This document shows, one piece after another, positions 1 to 5,797 of a DNA stretch of 6,584 bases. The DNA is from Actinomycetes bacterium (GTDB lineage: Bacteria; Actinomycetota; Acidimicrobiia; Acidimicrobiales; Palsa-688), in assembly GCA_021816565.1 (NCBI GenBank), contig JAKAXN010000256.1:1-6584 (forward strand), written 5' to 3'. The position numbers and the translations under genes are program-made. The first letter of the stretch is position 1. Each line of letters opens with the position of its first letter. The notes under the pieces were generated by a model. It was not told the DNA's origin, did not search any database, and saw only the letters and a list, made by a program, of their open reading frames with translations.

Positions 1-1091
1 GCCAGCTGGTGGCCGACGGGTGGGACTGCCACGTCGCCGTGCCCGGCCCAGCCCGGCTGGCCTCAGAGTACGCGGCGGCCGGGGCGGTGCTCCACGTGGT
101 GCCCATGGAGCGTCTGACCACCTCCGGCGGGGCCGGCCGCTGGGCCCGCTACGCCGCCCGGTGGCCGCTCAGCGTGCTGCGACTGGCCCGGCTGGTACGC
201 GCCGTGGACGCCGGCGTGGTACACACCAACTCGCTGCACTCCTGGTACGGCTGGGCCGCGGCGGCCCTGACCGGCCGGCCCCACGTCTGGCATGCCCGGG
301 AGATCGTGTTCCAGTCGGGGGCGGCGCTGAGGGTCGAGCGGTTCCTGACCAGCCGTTTCGCCGACCGGGTGGTCGCGGTCTCCGAGGCGGTGGCCGCCCA
401 GATGGATCCCCGCCACACGGTGGTGATCACCGATGAGGCCGACCCCGGGCGGTTCGGGCCCGGCCGGGCCGGGCGCTTCAGGGCAGCCGTCGGGATCGGC
501 GACGGCGTCCCGCTGGTCGGTTCGGTGGCCAGGGTGGACACATGGAAGGGGTTCGCCACCCTCCTCGACGGGTTCGAGGCCCTGCGCCGGGCCCGCCCGG
601 ACGTCGAGCTGGTGGTGGCCGGGGCGGCGGTGCCGGGCAAGGAGGACTATGCGGCGGGCCTGCAGGCCCGGGCCACGGCCATGGCCGGCGTCCGCTGGTT
701 GGGGCCCCGCAGCGACGTGGCGGAACTGATGGCCGACCTGGACGTGTTCGTGCAGGTGTCCACCGAGCCCGAACCGTTCGGACTGGTGGTGGTGGAGGCC
801 CTGGCGTCGGGGGTCCCGGTGGTGGCCGGCGCGGAGGGTGGTCCGCTGGAGATCCTGGGCCCGGCCGCGGCAGAGGCCCCCACCCCGGCCGGCCGGCTGG
901 TGCCGCCCGGCGACCCGGCGGCCCTGGCGGAGGCGGTGCTGCAGCTGCTCCCGCCGGGACCTTCCGGCGCGACCCGGCGCCGGGCCCGGGCACCGCTGCG
1001 CACTCCCACCACTGGCCGGTTCAACGCCCTGTTCGCCTCCGTGACCGGAGCGGCGGGCGCCGGTCAGGTCCCGGAGAGCACCTCCCGGTAG
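1..1091 (+). CDS. GT4-family glycosyltransferase, 5'-truncated by window edge
   Basis: Probable retaining GT-B glycosyltransferase of the GT4 family, a cytoplasmic or membrane-associated enzyme that moves a sugar from a nucleotide donor to a glycan or lipid acceptor. The frame is open from base 3, and the codons before the GTG at 9 read Gln-Leu, continuing the usual first helix, so the true start lies upstream; roughly 20-30 residues are missing. Counting from the GTG at 9, the N-terminal domain holds HVWHAREIV (92-100) and VVAVSEAVAAQM (121-132). The C-terminal donor-binding domain starts near 168 (LVGSVARVDTWKGF). The family E-x7-E motif is E255...E263 in EPFGLVVVE, followed by ALASGVPVVAG and the LVPPGDPAALAEAV segment (297-310). 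The hinge reads VVITDEADPGRF in place of the usual NGVD-like stretch. The C-terminus is Arg/Pro-rich and short after residue 315 but ends cleanly. It converges on the next gene, overlapping it by 28 bp. Sugar and acceptor cannot be told from sequence; the nearby NDP-sugar genes suggest an envelope glycan. Confidence 0.9.
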   Translation, partial: QLVADGWDCHVAVPGPARLASEYAAAGAVLHVVPMERLTTSGGAGRWARYAARWPLSVLRLARLVRAVDAGVVHTNSLHSWYGWAAAALTGRPHVWHAREIVFQSGAALRVERFLTSRFADRVVAVSEAVAAQMDPRHTVVITDEADPGRFGPGRAGRFRAAVGIGDGVPLVGSVARVDTWKGFATLLDGFEALRRARPDVELVVAGAAVPGKEDYAAGLQARATAMAGVRWLGPRSDVAELMADLDVFVQVSTEPEPFGLVVVEALASGVPVVAGAEGGPLEILGPAAAEAPTPAGRLVPPGDPAALAEAVLQLLPPGPSGATRRRARAPLRTPTTGRFNALFASVTGAAGAGQVPESTSR

Positions 1092-2155
1092 GCCCGTTCC
1101 ATGGCGTCCGCGGCGGCCGGCCAGCTGTAGGCGGCGGCCCGGTCCAGGCCGGCGCGCACCATCGCGGCCCGGCGGATGCCGTCCTCGAGCACCCGCCGGA
1201 GAGCCCCGGCCAGCGACACCGGATCCCCGGGGGGGACCAGCTCGGCGGCCTCGCCGACGGTCTCTGGGATGGAACCCACGGCAGTGGCCACCACCGGCAC
1301 CCCGCGCGCCATGGCCTCCAGCGGGGGGATACCGAACCCCTCGTAGAGCGACGGGTAGGCGAACACCGCGGCGCCGGCCAGGAGGGCACCGGCGTCATCG
1401 ACCCAGCCGACCCGCCGGATGCGGGCGGCGAAGGGGGATTCCCCGGCGGCCCGCCGCACCTGCTCCTCCGCCCAGCCGGGGGGGCCGGCTATGCACAGCT
1501 CCAGCTCGGGCAGCGAGGCGGCCAGCAGGTCGAAGCTGCGGATCAGGGTCGGCAGGTCCTTGCGGGGCTCGGTGCGGCCCAGGGCCAGCACGTAGGGCGG
1601 CCCCCCGCCCGGGGTTCCGGTCGGGGGCGAAGCGGGGACCCCCGGGGGGACGACCTTGATCCGGTCCGGCTCCACGCCGAAGTGGGCCGCGACCTCCCCG
1701 GCCACGTGACGGCTGGCCGTGTGGACCCAGGCCCCGCTCTCCACCGCCCGGCGCACCAGGTCGGGGTACAGGCGCGACGTCGGGGTGCAGAGGTCGGGGC
1801 GGTGCAGCGCGGTCAGGTCCCACACCGACACCAGGCGCCGGGCCCGGCGGCTCGGCGGCACGACGAAGTTGGTGCCGTGCACCAGGTCGGCCCGCCCGGT
1901 CCACCACTCGCCCGGAGGCCAGTCCCAGCGGCGCCAGGCGTCGATGAGCAACCGGGCCGGCGCCGGACGGGAGCAGGCCCGGGCCCCGGCCGGCAGATGG
2001 GCCGCCACGGCCCTCCACGCCCGGGCGGTGAGCCCGTAGCCCACCAGGTCCAGGCCCGGCCGGCCGGCCAGGTGGTCCACGAAACCGGCCACGGCCACGC
2101 CGATACCGGTGCGCTGTCCGAGCAGCGGGGTGACGTCGAGGGCAACGGTCGGCAC
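1064..2155 (-). CDS. GT4-family glycosyltransferase (mannosyltransferase-like)
   Basis: Complete GT-B glycosyltransferase of 363 residues, of the GT4 group that includes many bacterial mannosyl- and rhamnosyltransferases. The GTG at 2155 was chosen because the family's N-terminal strand begins at once (TVALDVTPLLGQRTGIG, residues 3-19). The frame stays open upstream to an ATG at 2359, but that extension lies inside cofD on the opposite strand and reads as low-quality, Ser/Thr/Pro-rich shadow sequence. Landmarks: VHGTNFVVPP (92-101), VHTASRH (144-150), DRIKVVPPGV (164-173), the donor-domain opening LALGRTEPRKDLPTLI (190-205), AYPSLYEGFGIPPLEAMARG with E-x7-E at E272/E280, then VPVVATAVGSIPE and ELVPPGDP. 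There is no membrane segment or signal peptide. It is divergent from cofD (49 bp between starts) and convergent with the other glycosyltransferase. It has no Shine-Dalgarno; a possible leaderless promoter precedes it. It is not a paralogous duplicate of the neighbouring enzyme: the N-terminal halves differ. Substrate is unknown. Confidence 0.92.
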   Translation of the reverse strand: MPTVALDVTPLLGQRTGIGVAVAGFVDHLAGRPGLDLVGYGLTARAWRAVAAHLPAGARACSRPAPARLLIDAWRRWDWPPGEWWTGRADLVHGTNFVVPPSRRARRLVSVWDLTALHRPDLCTPTSRLYPDLVRRAVESGAWVHTASRHVAGEVAAHFGVEPDRIKVVPPGVPASPPTGTPGGGPPYVLALGRTEPRKDLPTLIRSFDLLAASLPELELCIAGPPGWAEEQVRRAAGESPFAARIRRVGWVDDAGALLAGAAVFAYPSLYEGFGIPPLEAMARGVPVVATAVGSIPETVGEAAELVPPGDPVSLAGALRRVLEDGIRRAAMVRAGLDRAAAYSWPAAADAMERAYREVLSGT

Positions 2156-2164
2156 GGGCCCGGG

Positions 2165-2170
2165 AGCGTA
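2165..2170 (-). promoter_or_regulatory. Candidate -10 element for the divergent glycosyltransferase
   Basis: On the - strand the bases read TACGCT, a TANNNT match, followed by 9 nt (CCCGGGCCC) and then the GTG at 2155. The spacing is a little long for a strictly leaderless transcript but compatible with a leader of a few bases. No Shine-Dalgarno is present. This is weaker than the cofD candidate. Confidence 0.28.
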
Positions 2171-2192
2171 CCGGCCGCAGACCGGGCCCGGA

Positions 2193-2198
2193 TAGGGT
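2193..2198 (+). promoter_or_regulatory. Candidate -10 element for leaderless cofD transcript
   Basis: TAGGGT fits the actinobacterial TANNNT -10 consensus and ends 6 nt before the cofD ATG at 2205. That spacing would place the transcription start at or next to the A of the ATG, giving a leaderless mRNA. This agrees with the lack of any Shine-Dalgarno in the preceding bases (GGGTTCAGCG). No convincing -35 box is visible. The motif is short, so this is an inference. Confidence 0.45.
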
Positions 2199-2204
2199 TC
2201 AGCG

Positions 2205-3173
2205 ATGATCGTGGCTCTGGCAGGTGGCGTCGGCGCGGCGCGGATGCTGGCCGGGCTGATCTCGGTGGTCGACCCCGGGCACATCACGGCAGTGGTCAAC
2301 ACCGGGGACGACACCGTCATGCACGGCCTGCACATCAGCCCCGACCTGGACACCGTCACCTACACCCTGGCCGGGATGATCAACCCGGAGACCGGGTGGG
2401 GCCTGCGGGACGAATCGTGGGCGGCCATGGCCGAACTGCGGGCCTACAGCGGCGGCCGCCTCGGCTGGTTCAACCTCGGGGACCGGGACCTCGGCACCCA
2501 CCTGTACCGGACCACCCGGCTGCTGGAGGGGGCCACCCTGTCGGAGGTGGTGGCGGAGGTCGCCCTCCGCTGGCAGGTGGGGGTGCGGCTGATGCCGATG
2601 TCCGACGAGCGGGTGGAGACCCGGGTGGTCATCGACGACGGCAGCGGGCCGGGCCGCGACGTGGCCTTCCAGGAGTACTTCGTCCGGGCCCGCCACGACG
2701 TGCCGGTCAGGGCCGTCGAGGTGGTGGGGGCGGCCGGTGCCCGCCCCGCCCCCGGCGTGCTCGAGGCCGTAGCCGCCGCCGACACCATCGTCATCTGCCC
2801 CTCCAACCCGGTGCTGTCGATCGGTCCGGTGCTGGCCACCGGGGGCGAAGGGGGCATCGGGTCGGCGGTCCGGGCCCGGCGGGAGGCCACCGTGGCGGTG
2901 TCGCCCATCATCGCCGGCCGGGCCCTCAAAGGTCCGGCCGACCGGGTGCTGGCCGAGCTCGGGCACGAACCGTCGGTCGTCGGGGTGGCCCGCATGTGGG
3001 CTCCCTATGCGGCCACGCTGGTGATCGACGAAGCCGACGCCGGGTTGGCACCCGAGGTGGAGGCGGCCGGCATGACCGCGGTGGTGGGCCCGACCGTCAT
3101 GTCCGGACCGGCCGAGGCCGCGGCCCTGGCCCGCTTGGTCCTGGCCGCCGGGCCCGGCGGCCGCCGGCCGTGA
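2205..3173 (+). CDS. cofD: CofD/FbiA: phosphoenolpyruvate/2-phospholactate transferase of F420 biosynthesis
   Basis: Transfers the phosphoenolpyruvate (actinobacteria) or 2-phospho-L-lactate (archaea) moiety from its GDP-activated form, made by CofC/FbiD, onto the deazaflavin Fo, yielding dehydro-F420-0 or F420-0. The 322 residues match the usual family length. Visible family landmarks, in order: the N-terminal glycine-rich loop GGVGAARML (7-15), NTGDD (32-36), SPDLDT (45-50), WFNLGDRDLGTHLYRT (88-103), CPSNPVLSIGPVL (198-210) and SPIIAGRALKGPAD (233-246), all characteristic of CofD/FbiA. The ATG start is fixed by the glycine-rich loop at residue 7 and a -10 candidate just upstream. The protein is soluble, with no signal peptide. 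Its stop overlaps the cofE start (GTGA), so the two are almost certainly co-transcribed and translationally coupled. The native substrate (PEP or 2-phospholactate) cannot be decided by eye; PEP is expected for an actinobacterium. CofC/FbiD and the Fo synthase genes are not in this window. Confidence 0.97.
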   Translation: MIVALAGGVGAARMLAGLISVVDPGHITAVVNTGDDTVMHGLHISPDLDTVTYTLAGMINPETGWGLRDESWAAMAELRAYSGGRLGWFNLGDRDLGTHLYRTTRLLEGATLSEVVAEVALRWQVGVRLMPMSDERVETRVVIDDGSGPGRDVAFQEYFVRARHDVPVRAVEVVGAAGARPAPGVLEAVAAADTIVICPSNPVLSIGPVLATGGEGGIGSAVRARREATVAVSPIIAGRALKGPADRVLAELGHEPSVVGVARMWAPYAATLVIDEADAGLAPEVEAAGMTAVVGPTVMSGPAEAAALARLVLAAGPGGRRP

Positions 3174-3865
3174 GCATCTCGCTCCTGCCGGTGGAGGGCA
3201 TCCCCGAGATCCATCCCGGCGACGATCTGGCGTCGATCATCGCCGAGCGGGCCGAGCTGCGACCCGGCGACGTGGTGGTGGTGACCCAGAAGGTGGTCTC
3301 CAAGGCGGAGGGGCGGCTGGTCCCGGTGGACCCGGCCGATCCCCTCTCGCACAAGGTGCACGTGGAGGCCGAGGCCGTGCGCGTCCTGCGCCGTCGCGGC
3401 GATCTGGTGATGACCGAGACCCGGCACGGCTTCGTGTGCGCCAACTCCGGCGTGGACCTGTCCAACGTCGAGCACGGGTGGGCGGCGCTGCTGCCGGTCG
3501 ATCCCGACCGGTCGGCCCGCTGGATACGCGACGGCCTACGGGCCCGCACGGGGCTCGAGCTGGGCGTCATCGTGTCGGACACCTTCGGCCGGACGTGGCG
3601 TCGCGGGGTCACCGACGTGGCCATCGGCACGGCCGGGGTGGCCGCCGTGGTCGACCTGCGGGGGACCACCGACGCCCTGGGCCGGGAGCTGGCGGTGACG
3701 GAGGTGTGCGTGGCCGACGAGCTGGCCGGGGCCGCCGAGCTGGTCATGGGCAAGTCGACCGGGGTGCCCGTGGCGGTGGTCCGGGGGGTGGACCCGAGCT
3801 GGCTGAGGGAGTCGTCGGTGCGGGCCGAGATCGTCCGGCCCCACGGCGAGGACCTGTTCCGCTAG
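3170..3865 (+). CDS. cofE: CofE: F420-0:gamma-L-glutamate ligase, stand-alone
   Basis: GTP-dependent ligase that adds gamma-linked glutamates to F420-0 to form the polyglutamate tail of F420. It has 231 residues from a GTG inside the cofD stop (GTGA, 3170-3173). This start is chosen because the family begins with a short strand (SLLPVEGIPEI) soon followed by HPGDDLASII; the frame itself stays open far upstream only as a shadow of cofD and the glycosyltransferase genes. Landmarks: VVTQKVVSKAEG (37-48), ETRHGFVCANSGVD (83-96) with DLSNV, VSDTFGRTWRRG (135-146) with TDVAIG, and GRELAVTEVCVADELAG (171-187) with VMGKS (192-196), the expected nucleotide/metal and deazaflavin pocket segments. The length matches single-domain CofE. 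Mycobacterial FbiB is about twice as long because a nitroreductase-like domain follows the ligase; here a TAG ends the protein after HGEDLFR. Convergent with the epimerase gene, sharing CTAG. Confidence 0.96.
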   Translation: MSISLLPVEGIPEIHPGDDLASIIAERAELRPGDVVVVTQKVVSKAEGRLVPVDPADPLSHKVHVEAEAVRVLRRRGDLVMTETRHGFVCANSGVDLSNVEHGWAALLPVDPDRSARWIRDGLRARTGLELGVIVSDTFGRTWRRGVTDVAIGTAGVAAVVDLRGTTDALGRELAVTEVCVADELAGAAELVMGKSTGVPVAVVRGVDPSWLRESSVRAEIVRPHGEDLFR

Positions 3866-4812
3866 GGGACCTGCTGCCTCCACCAGTCCAGCACCGCGGC
3901 CGTCCCCTCCCGTAGCGACGTCCAGGGCCTCCACCCCAGGTGGATGGCGGCCCGGCCGGGGTCCAGGCAGCTGCGGGCCACCTCGTCGGGGCGGGCCGGG
4001 CCCCTCTCCGGCGCCGGGCCGGAGCCGGCGGCCCCGGCCATTGTCCGGTAGAGGTCGGCGATGCTGGTCTCGGTGCCGGTCCCGATGTTGAGCACCAGTC
4101 CCCCGCCGCGCTCGGCGGCCCGGGCGAAGGCATCGACGACGTCGTCGACGAACACGAAGTCCCGGGTCTGGCCGCCCCGGCCGGACACCACACCGGGCCG
4201 GCCGGCCACCAGCCGCTCGGCGAAGGCCGCCACCACCGCCGAGGATCCCCTGGGCAACTGCCGGGGGCCGTACACGTTGGCCAGGGCCAGGGACGTGAAC
4301 TCGAGGCTGTGCATCTCCCGGTAGGCCAGCAGGTACTCCGACACCACCTTCTTGGCCACCCCGTGGGGGGTGACCGGCCGCTGCGGGTGGGACTCCCGGA
4401 CCGGCAGGTCGGCCGGGGCCGGGACCCCGTAGATGCTCCCCCCGCTCGAGGCGAAGACGATCTTGGTCGCCCCGCAGAGCCGGGCCGCCTCCATCACCCT
4501 GAGCGAGCCCATCACGTTGACGTCGGCATCGAGCAGGGGGTCTTCCGCTCCCGCCACGGGATCGGGGGGGGCGGCCAGGTGGAACACCACCTGGGGGCGG
4601 CATCTCTGCATCAGCTCGCCCACGGCCGGGGATCTGATGTCGAGCTGGTGGAACGTCAGGCGGCCGTCGGGGCTGCGCCGGGCCTCGGCCAGGTTGGCCA
4701 GGCTGCCGGTCGACAGGTCGTCCACCACGTCCACCTGGTGGCCCTCGGCCAGGAGCCGGTCCACCAGGTTGGAGCCAATGAAGCCGGCACCGCCGGTCAC
4801 CAGGGCCCTCAA
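3862..4812 (-). CDS. NAD-dependent sugar-nucleotide epimerase/dehydratase, atypical active site
   Basis: Extended short-chain dehydrogenase of the GalE/NDP-sugar epimerase type, 316 residues, acting on a nucleotide sugar in the cytoplasm. The NAD-binding loop is TGGAGFIGSN (6-15), with DDLSTGSLANL (31-41) after strand beta-2. HLAAPPDPV (78-86) and DADVNVMGSLRVMEAA (95-110) follow the family pattern; VFASSGGSIYG (119-129) supplies the catalytic Ser (S123). The YxxxK position reads H150-GVA-K154, so the usual catalytic Tyr is His while the Lys is kept. NVYGPRQ (179-185) and QTRDFVFVDDVVDAF (215-229) are typical of the substrate domain. The start is a TTG, required because the Rossmann strand begins at residue 3 and no in-frame ATG or GTG was found just upstream. 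It lies 10 bp after the pyrophosphorylase stop and is probably in one operon with it. Substrate is unknown: 4-epimerase, 4,6-dehydratase or decarboxylase are all possible in this fold. Confidence 0.9.
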   Translation of the reverse strand: MRALVTGGAGFIGSNLVDRLLAEGHQVDVVDDLSTGSLANLAEARRSPDGRLTFHQLDIRSPAVGELMQRCRPQVVFHLAAPPDPVAGAEDPLLDADVNVMGSLRVMEAARLCGATKIVFASSGGSIYGVPAPADLPVRESHPQRPVTPHGVAKKVVSEYLLAYREMHSLEFTSLALANVYGPRQLPRGSSAVVAAFAERLVAGRPGVVSGRGGQTRDFVFVDDVVDAFARAAERGGGLVLNIGTGTETSIADLYRTMAGAAGSGPAPERGPARPDEVARSCLDPGRAAIHLGWRPWTSLREGTAAVLDWWRQQVP

Positions 4813-4818
4813 AGCCGG

Positions 4819-4824
4819 CTTCTC
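4819..4824 (-). promoter_or_regulatory. Weak ribosome binding site supporting the TTG start of the epimerase
   Basis: GAGAAG on the - strand, 6 nt before the TTG at 4812, is the only purine-rich Shine-Dalgarno-like sequence placed correctly for any start in the window. It overlaps the TGA of the upstream pyrophosphorylase gene, consistent with reinitiation by terminating ribosomes. The match to the consensus is partial. Confidence 0.35.
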
Positions 4825-5797
4825 AGGACGGCTGCGGGAGGCGGGCGGCCGTCAGGACCGCCCCGGCCTCGACGGTCCAGCAGTCGCCGATGACCGACAG
4901 CTGCTCCACGCGCGCCCCGGCGCCGATGCGGGCCCCGGGCCCGATCACCGAGTCGACCACGGCGGCGTTCTCGCCGATGTCGGCTCCGTCCATCACCACG
5001 CTCCGCTCGATCACCGCGCCGGCGCCGACGGCGACGTCATCGCCCACCACGCTGTCGCGGGCCACTCCCCCATTCGGCCAGGAGCGCTCCTCCGGCGGGG
5101 CGTAGGCCAGGTTGGCGGCCAGGTACGCCTTCGGCGTGCCGGCATCGAGCCACGGGGCTTCGGAGCCCAGGGCGTACAGCCGGCCCTCCGCCACCAGGGC
5201 CGGGAAGGTCTCCCTTTCGATCGACACCCGCCGACCGGCCGGTATCCGGTCCAGCACCGACGGCTCCAGCACGTAGGTGCCGGCGTTGATGAACTTGGTC
5301 GGGGCCTCCCCCGGCGGGGGCTTCTCGATGAAGGCGATCACCTGTCCGTCATCGCGGGTGGGCACCACCCCGAACGCCGAGGGATCCTCCACCGGGGTCA
5401 GGGCGATGGTGGCCTCGGCCCCGCGCCGGCGGTGGAAGCCCACCAGGCCGCTGACGTCGAGGCCGGTGAGCACGTCGCCGTTGACCACCACGAACGTCTC
5501 CGACAGGCCGCCCTCGGTGGCCGCGAAGCGTATGGCGCCGGCGGTGTCGAGCGGGGAGTCCTCCACCGCGTACTGCAGCCGCACGCCCGAGCACTCACCG
5601 GCCGGATACGCCTCGAGGAAGGCGTCGGGCCGGTACCCGAGCGACAGGACGGCCTGGTCCACACCGTGGGACGCCAGCCAGTCCATGACCCGCTCGATCA
5701 TGGGCCGGCCCCCGATGGGAAGCATCTGCTTCGGGGTGGTGAGGGTGAGCGGCCGCAGCCGGGTGCCCTCGCCGCCCACCAGGACGACGGCCTTCAC
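4823..5797 (-). CDS. NDP-sugar pyrophosphorylase, mannose-1-phosphate guanylyltransferase-like (ManB/GMPPB type)
   Basis: Nucleotidyltransferase that joins a sugar-1-phosphate and an NTP into an NDP-sugar plus pyrophosphate. The 324 residues have an N-terminal Rossmann-like catalytic domain with GGEGTRLRPLT and PK (8-23), VNGDVLTG (105-112, the metal-binding Asp), AFGVVP (141-146), FIEKP (156-160), NAGTYV (171-176) and WLDAGTPKAY (216-225). A C-terminal left-handed beta-helix follows (about 245-318; repeats such as VVGDDVAVGAGAVIE and VIGPGARIGAGARVE). This layout is shared by bacterial ManB and eukaryotic GMPPB, and the stretch DRIPAGRRVSIERETFPALV resembles M. tuberculosis ManB (Rv3264c), but the helix is shorter; GDP-mannose is therefore the first guess, dTDP- or UDP-glucose alternatives. 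The GTG start overlaps the stop of the upstream membrane-protein gene (GTGA, 5794-5797) and has no Shine-Dalgarno, so translational coupling is likely. It probably supplies the following epimerase and the glycosyltransferases. Confidence 0.93.
   Translation of the reverse strand: MKAVVLVGGEGTRLRPLTLTTPKQMLPIGGRPMIERVMDWLASHGVDQAVLSLGYRPDAFLEAYPAGECSGVRLQYAVEDSPLDTAGAIRFAATEGGLSETFVVVNGDVLTGLDVSGLVGFHRRRGAEATIALTPVEDPSAFGVVPTRDDGQVIAFIEKPPPGEAPTKFINAGTYVLEPSVLDRIPAGRRVSIERETFPALVAEGRLYALGSEAPWLDAGTPKAYLAANLAYAPPEERSWPNGGVARDSVVGDDVAVGAGAVIERSVVMDGADIGENAAVVDSVIGPGARIGAGARVEQLSVIGDCWTVEAGAVLTAARLPQPS

Larger units (their letters stand above)
2156..2204. promoter_or_regulatory. Divergent promoter region between glycosyltransferase and cofD
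   Basis: The only real intergenic region in the window, 49 bp between two divergent start codons. It must hold the promoters or leaders for both the F420 operon and the - strand glycosyltransferase unless either is read from further away. It contains two GGGCCC-centred palindromes (CGGGCCCG at 2155-2162 and CCGGGCCCGG at 2182-2191) whose centres are 28 bp apart. In DNA this GC-rich such palindromes may be chance, so an operator role is only a possibility. Confidence 0.55.

Noticed and set aside
950..1063. Possible frameshift near the 3' end of the first glycosyltransferase
   Set aside because: The C-terminal stretch is Arg/Pro-rich and unusual, but RFNALFASV reads like a normal terminal helix and the stop fits the convergent neighbour; no better frame was seen.
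2156..2359. N-terminal extension of the - strand glycosyltransferase to an ATG at 2359
   Set aside because: It would overlap cofD completely, and the extra residues lack family similarity; the GT4 fold begins right after the GTG at 2155.
2199..2966. Antisense open frame inside cofD
   Set aside because: Shadow frame with His/Gly/Pro-rich low-quality sequence; cofD itself is unambiguous.
542..3169. A long + strand open frame running into cofE, giving a possible giant fusion protein
   Set aside because: Its upstream part is Gly/Arg/Pro-rich with no domain logic and lies over the glycosyltransferases and cofD, whose own frames carry clear family motifs. It is open only because stop codons are rare at this GC content. 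Only the part from 3170 is real.
3845..3880. Possible terminator at the cofE/epimerase junction
   Set aside because: GGACCTG occurs twice (3850-3856, 3867-3873) but as a direct, not inverted, repeat, and no stem with a T-run is visible on either strand.
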